From Bacteroidetes/Chlorobi group bacterium ChocPot_Mid (GTDB taxonomy: Bacteria; Bacteroidota; Ignavibacteria; Kapaibacteriales; UBA2268): a stretch of 15,829 nucleotides of DNA. The notes beneath the pieces were generated by a model that ran no database searches, was not told where the DNA came from, and saw nothing but the letters and a program-made list of their open reading frames with translations. Both the position numbers and the translations under genes were made by a program. How positions within the stretch are numbered: the first letter of the stretch is position 1; the number at the start of each line of letters is the position of its first letter. Positions 14,309 through 15,829 of the stretch are shown here, piece by piece. The stretch covers positions 1 to 15,829 of the forward strand of contig RCNQ01000098.1 of assembly GCA_003731675.1 (NCBI GenBank), read 5' to 3'.

Positions 14309-15004
14309 TTATACAGTCTTTCCTACATAAATGAAAGCTATTCCAAAAGATAATTGCTGATAAAATATTTCGGAAAATTTGCCCGTTGATTGCATTATAT
14401 CAATAAATTCTCCCCCGCAAGGAAATTTTGCTGAACTATCCTGCAGGTAATTGTAAGCATTAAAATTCTTTGAAATAATTTTCCCTAAATAAGGGATAAT
14501 ATACTTGCTATAAATTGTATATAATTCCGAGAATAAACCTTTTGGTTGACCAAATTCGAGAACAATAACCTTGCTTCCTGATTTTACTACACGACTCATC
14601 TCATTTAAACAACTAACAACGGAATCTACATTACGTATCCCAAAAGCAATTGTCGAGACATCAAAGCTATTATCCTCAAAATTTAATTTGGTTGCATCAC
14701 CTTGCCTGAAATCTATTTCAAGATTCATACTCCTTGCTTTTTCCTTGGCTATCGCAAGCATTTTTTCGCTGAAATCAACAGCAGTAACAGCACAAGTGCT
14801 TTTAAATTTTTTTTTAAAGTTAATTGCCAAATCGCCTGTGCCCGTCGCCAAATCAAGTAATTTAATATCAGTTTTTCCTGATACTTCCGCGAGTCTTACA
14901 ACTTGATTTTTCCATCTTCTGTGAATACCAAAAGATAATATATCATTCAGCAGGTCATAACTTCCGGCTATCTCCGAAAACATATTTCTTATTTTGTCTG
15001 ACAT
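14309..15004 (-). CDS. menG: Demethylmenaquinone methyltransferase (UbiE/MenG family)
   Basis: SAM-dependent C-methyltransferase for the last step of menaquinone synthesis (UbiE homologues also act in ubiquinone synthesis). The 231-residue protein begins with the family signature MFSEIAGSYDLLNDILSFG (8-26) and RRWK. The SAM-binding motif LLDLATGTGDLA follows (49-60), then the acidic strand end AVDFSEKML, the family-specific FGIRNV, EFGQPKG, and the C-terminal YLQDSSAKFPCGGEF and SFGIAFIYVG. Length is normal. No Shine-Dalgarno sequence is seen; the start is set by the N-terminal signature. FCB-group bacteria generally use menaquinone, hence menG rather than ubiE. Menaquinol is the electron donor for NrfH in this same window. 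It is flanked by 224 bases upstream of the tnaA gene start and by the terminated T9SS gene. Confidence 0.93.
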   Translation of the reverse strand: MSDKIRNMFSEIAGSYDLLNDILSFGIHRRWKNQVVRLAEVSGKTDIKLLDLATGTGDLAINFKKKFKSTCAVTAVDFSEKMLAIAKEKARSMNLEIDFRQGDATKLNFEDNSFDVSTIAFGIRNVDSVVSCLNEMSRVVKSGSKVIVLEFGQPKGLFSELYTIYSKYIIPYLGKIISKNFNAYNYLQDSSAKFPCGGEFIDIMQSTGKFSEIFYQQLSFGIAFIYVGKTV

Positions 15005-15065
15005 TTCAGTTTTATTAAATTCATTAATTATTATAAATTCAAATTTATCCTTATTCTGTCGATTG

Positions 15066-15100
15066 TAAAAAATAAAATAACTCCGACTGCAAAGCCGGAG
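15066..15100 (-). terminator. Intrinsic terminator after the T9SS cargo gene
   Basis: On the minus strand, CTCCGGCT-TTGC-AGTCGGAG (15081-15100) folds into an 8-bp stem with one mismatch and a 4-base loop, followed at once by TTATTTTATTTTTT (15066-15080). It starts 28 bases past the stop of the gene ending at 15129, and separates that gene from menG. Confidence 0.85.
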
Positions 15101-15128
15101 CTATTGAAAAATTGAATAAAGCTTAACA

Positions 15129-15829
15129 TTAATCTTTAAGCTTAACAAATGGAATTGTATAAAACTTTGTTCCCCTCGAAATTCTGAGGAAATATGTACC
15201 TGCTGGCAATGATGAAACATCAACAGTTAGATTTGAATTACTATTTTCAAACGAAATTCTCTCAATACCAAGGTTATCAATAACACTAATGTTGCTTGTA
15301 ATTACATTGTCTTCCTTGAATGCAATGTTTATCACAGACCCCGCAGGATTGGGATAAACCGATGAAATCTTTTCAGCATCTTCATCAACAGAACTTCCGA
15401 AAGAATAATATAATAATAAATTATTATGAATTGGTTCATTTTGAGTTAATGTCAATGTTTGTTTTGCATTTTCATCAGTTAATCCGATTTTTTCCCCAGT
15501 TATCTTCCATTGACTTAATCCTAAATTATCTAAATTGTATGTCCCATTCCCAGTATTAGTATAAGAATATTTGCATATTATATCTGATTGGTCGATAGCA
15601 AAAACGGTTACTCCAAGAGGAGATAATTGTGAGTATGAAATATTCATCAGATTAAAGATTAACATTTCTACTTTACCACTTATTTTGCCAGGTCCGCTTG
15701 TTGGAGTAACTTTCTTGGTTTTTATAAAAATATCCTTAATTAAACTACCAGAAGCTTCAATAATTTCCCCTTTTTCCCATGAATATATTGGCTCAACATC
15801 TTTAGAGTAATATGCAGGATAATAATTTT
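15129..15829 (-). CDS. C-terminal part of a secreted protein with T9SS sorting domain (cut by window edge)
   Basis: The reading frame is open from the right edge of the window to the stop at 15129-15131, about 233 residues visible. The internal ATG at 15663-15665 is not the start, because 54 in-frame codons without a stop precede it. The visible N-terminal part begins NYYPAYYSKD; a beta-rich segment starting at GKISGKVE looks like a carboxypeptidase-regulatory or SdrD-like B domain (weak). The last 80 or so residues are a typical Por secretion C-terminal sorting domain: VYPNPAG, a central ISVIDNLG-type strand, and LPAGTYFLRI near the end. Such domains route cargo through the type IX secretion system and are removed or anchored at the cell surface. 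The catalytic or binding part lies outside the window, so function is unknown. Confidence 0.87.
   Translation of the reverse strand, partial: NYYPAYYSKDVEPIYSWEKGEIIEASGSLIKDIFIKTKKVTPTSGPGKISGKVEMLIFNLMNISYSQLSPLGVTVFAIDQSDIICKYSYTNTGNGTYNLDNLGLSQWKITGEKIGLTDENAKQTLTLTQNEPIHNNLLLYYSFGSSVDEDAEKISSVYPNPAGSVINIAFKEDNVITSNISVIDNLGIERISFENSNSNLTVDVSSLPAGTYFLRISRGTKFYTIPFVKLKD

Noticed and set aside
15129..15665. A complete 178-residue protein starting at the ATG at 15663-15665
   Set aside because: The frame continues without a stop to the window edge, and the sorting domain belongs to a larger secreted protein.

Overview
The window is AT-rich and gene-dense and most probably comes from the Bacteroidota/Ignavibacteriota (FCB) group. 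The best taxonomic clues are a secreted protein ending in a Por/type IX secretion (T9SS) C-terminal sorting domain at the right edge, and an 856-residue PD40/OmpA protein with a PorE-like domain order. Several genes have no clear Shine-Dalgarno sequence, which fits that group. The phylum is inference; no rRNA or tRNA gene is visible. No gene-free stretch exceeds 300 bases; the longest are about 224 (14085-14308) and 169 (8388-8556) bases.

Left block (1-4254, all minus strand): the 5' part of tpiA (cut by the window edge); nrfH-nrfA, encoding the membrane tetrahaem quinol dehydrogenase and the pentahaem ammonia-forming nitrite reductase; then nadD (NAD synthesis) and folP (folate synthesis).

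Central block (4448-9981, plus strand): a probable operon starting with a stand-alone response-regulator receiver domain that overlaps a NuoE-like subunit (hydC) by ATGA, followed by a NuoF-like subunit (hydB) and a multi-cluster [FeFe]-hydrogenase (hydA). A strong 11-bp hairpin follows hydA, and then comes a six-TM histidine kinase. The kinase carries a GGxxSPL motif between TM3 and TM4, resembling the quinone-sensing GGxxNPF motif of RegB/PrrB. The cluster therefore looks like an NAD(H)-linked hydrogenase flanked by the two halves of a two-component system that may sense redox state. HydB is short: it lacks the extra iron-sulfur domains of the classical bifurcating enzyme, so the complex may be a simple NADH hydrogenase rather than a ferredoxin-bifurcating one. 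HydA also has a Cys-to-Ser change in the first H-cluster motif (TSCSPGW).

Right block (9996-15829, all minus strand): the PD40/OmpA envelope protein with five N-terminal 41-residue repeats; a tryptophanase-family lyase whose gene holds a run of nine G residues; menG/ubiE (menaquinone methylation); and the C-terminal part of a T9SS cargo protein, followed by a good intrinsic terminator.

Taken together (inference), the genes suit an anaerobic or microaerobic bacterium that ferments sugars and amino acids, moves electrons between NADH and H2, and uses menaquinol to reduce nitrite to ammonium.
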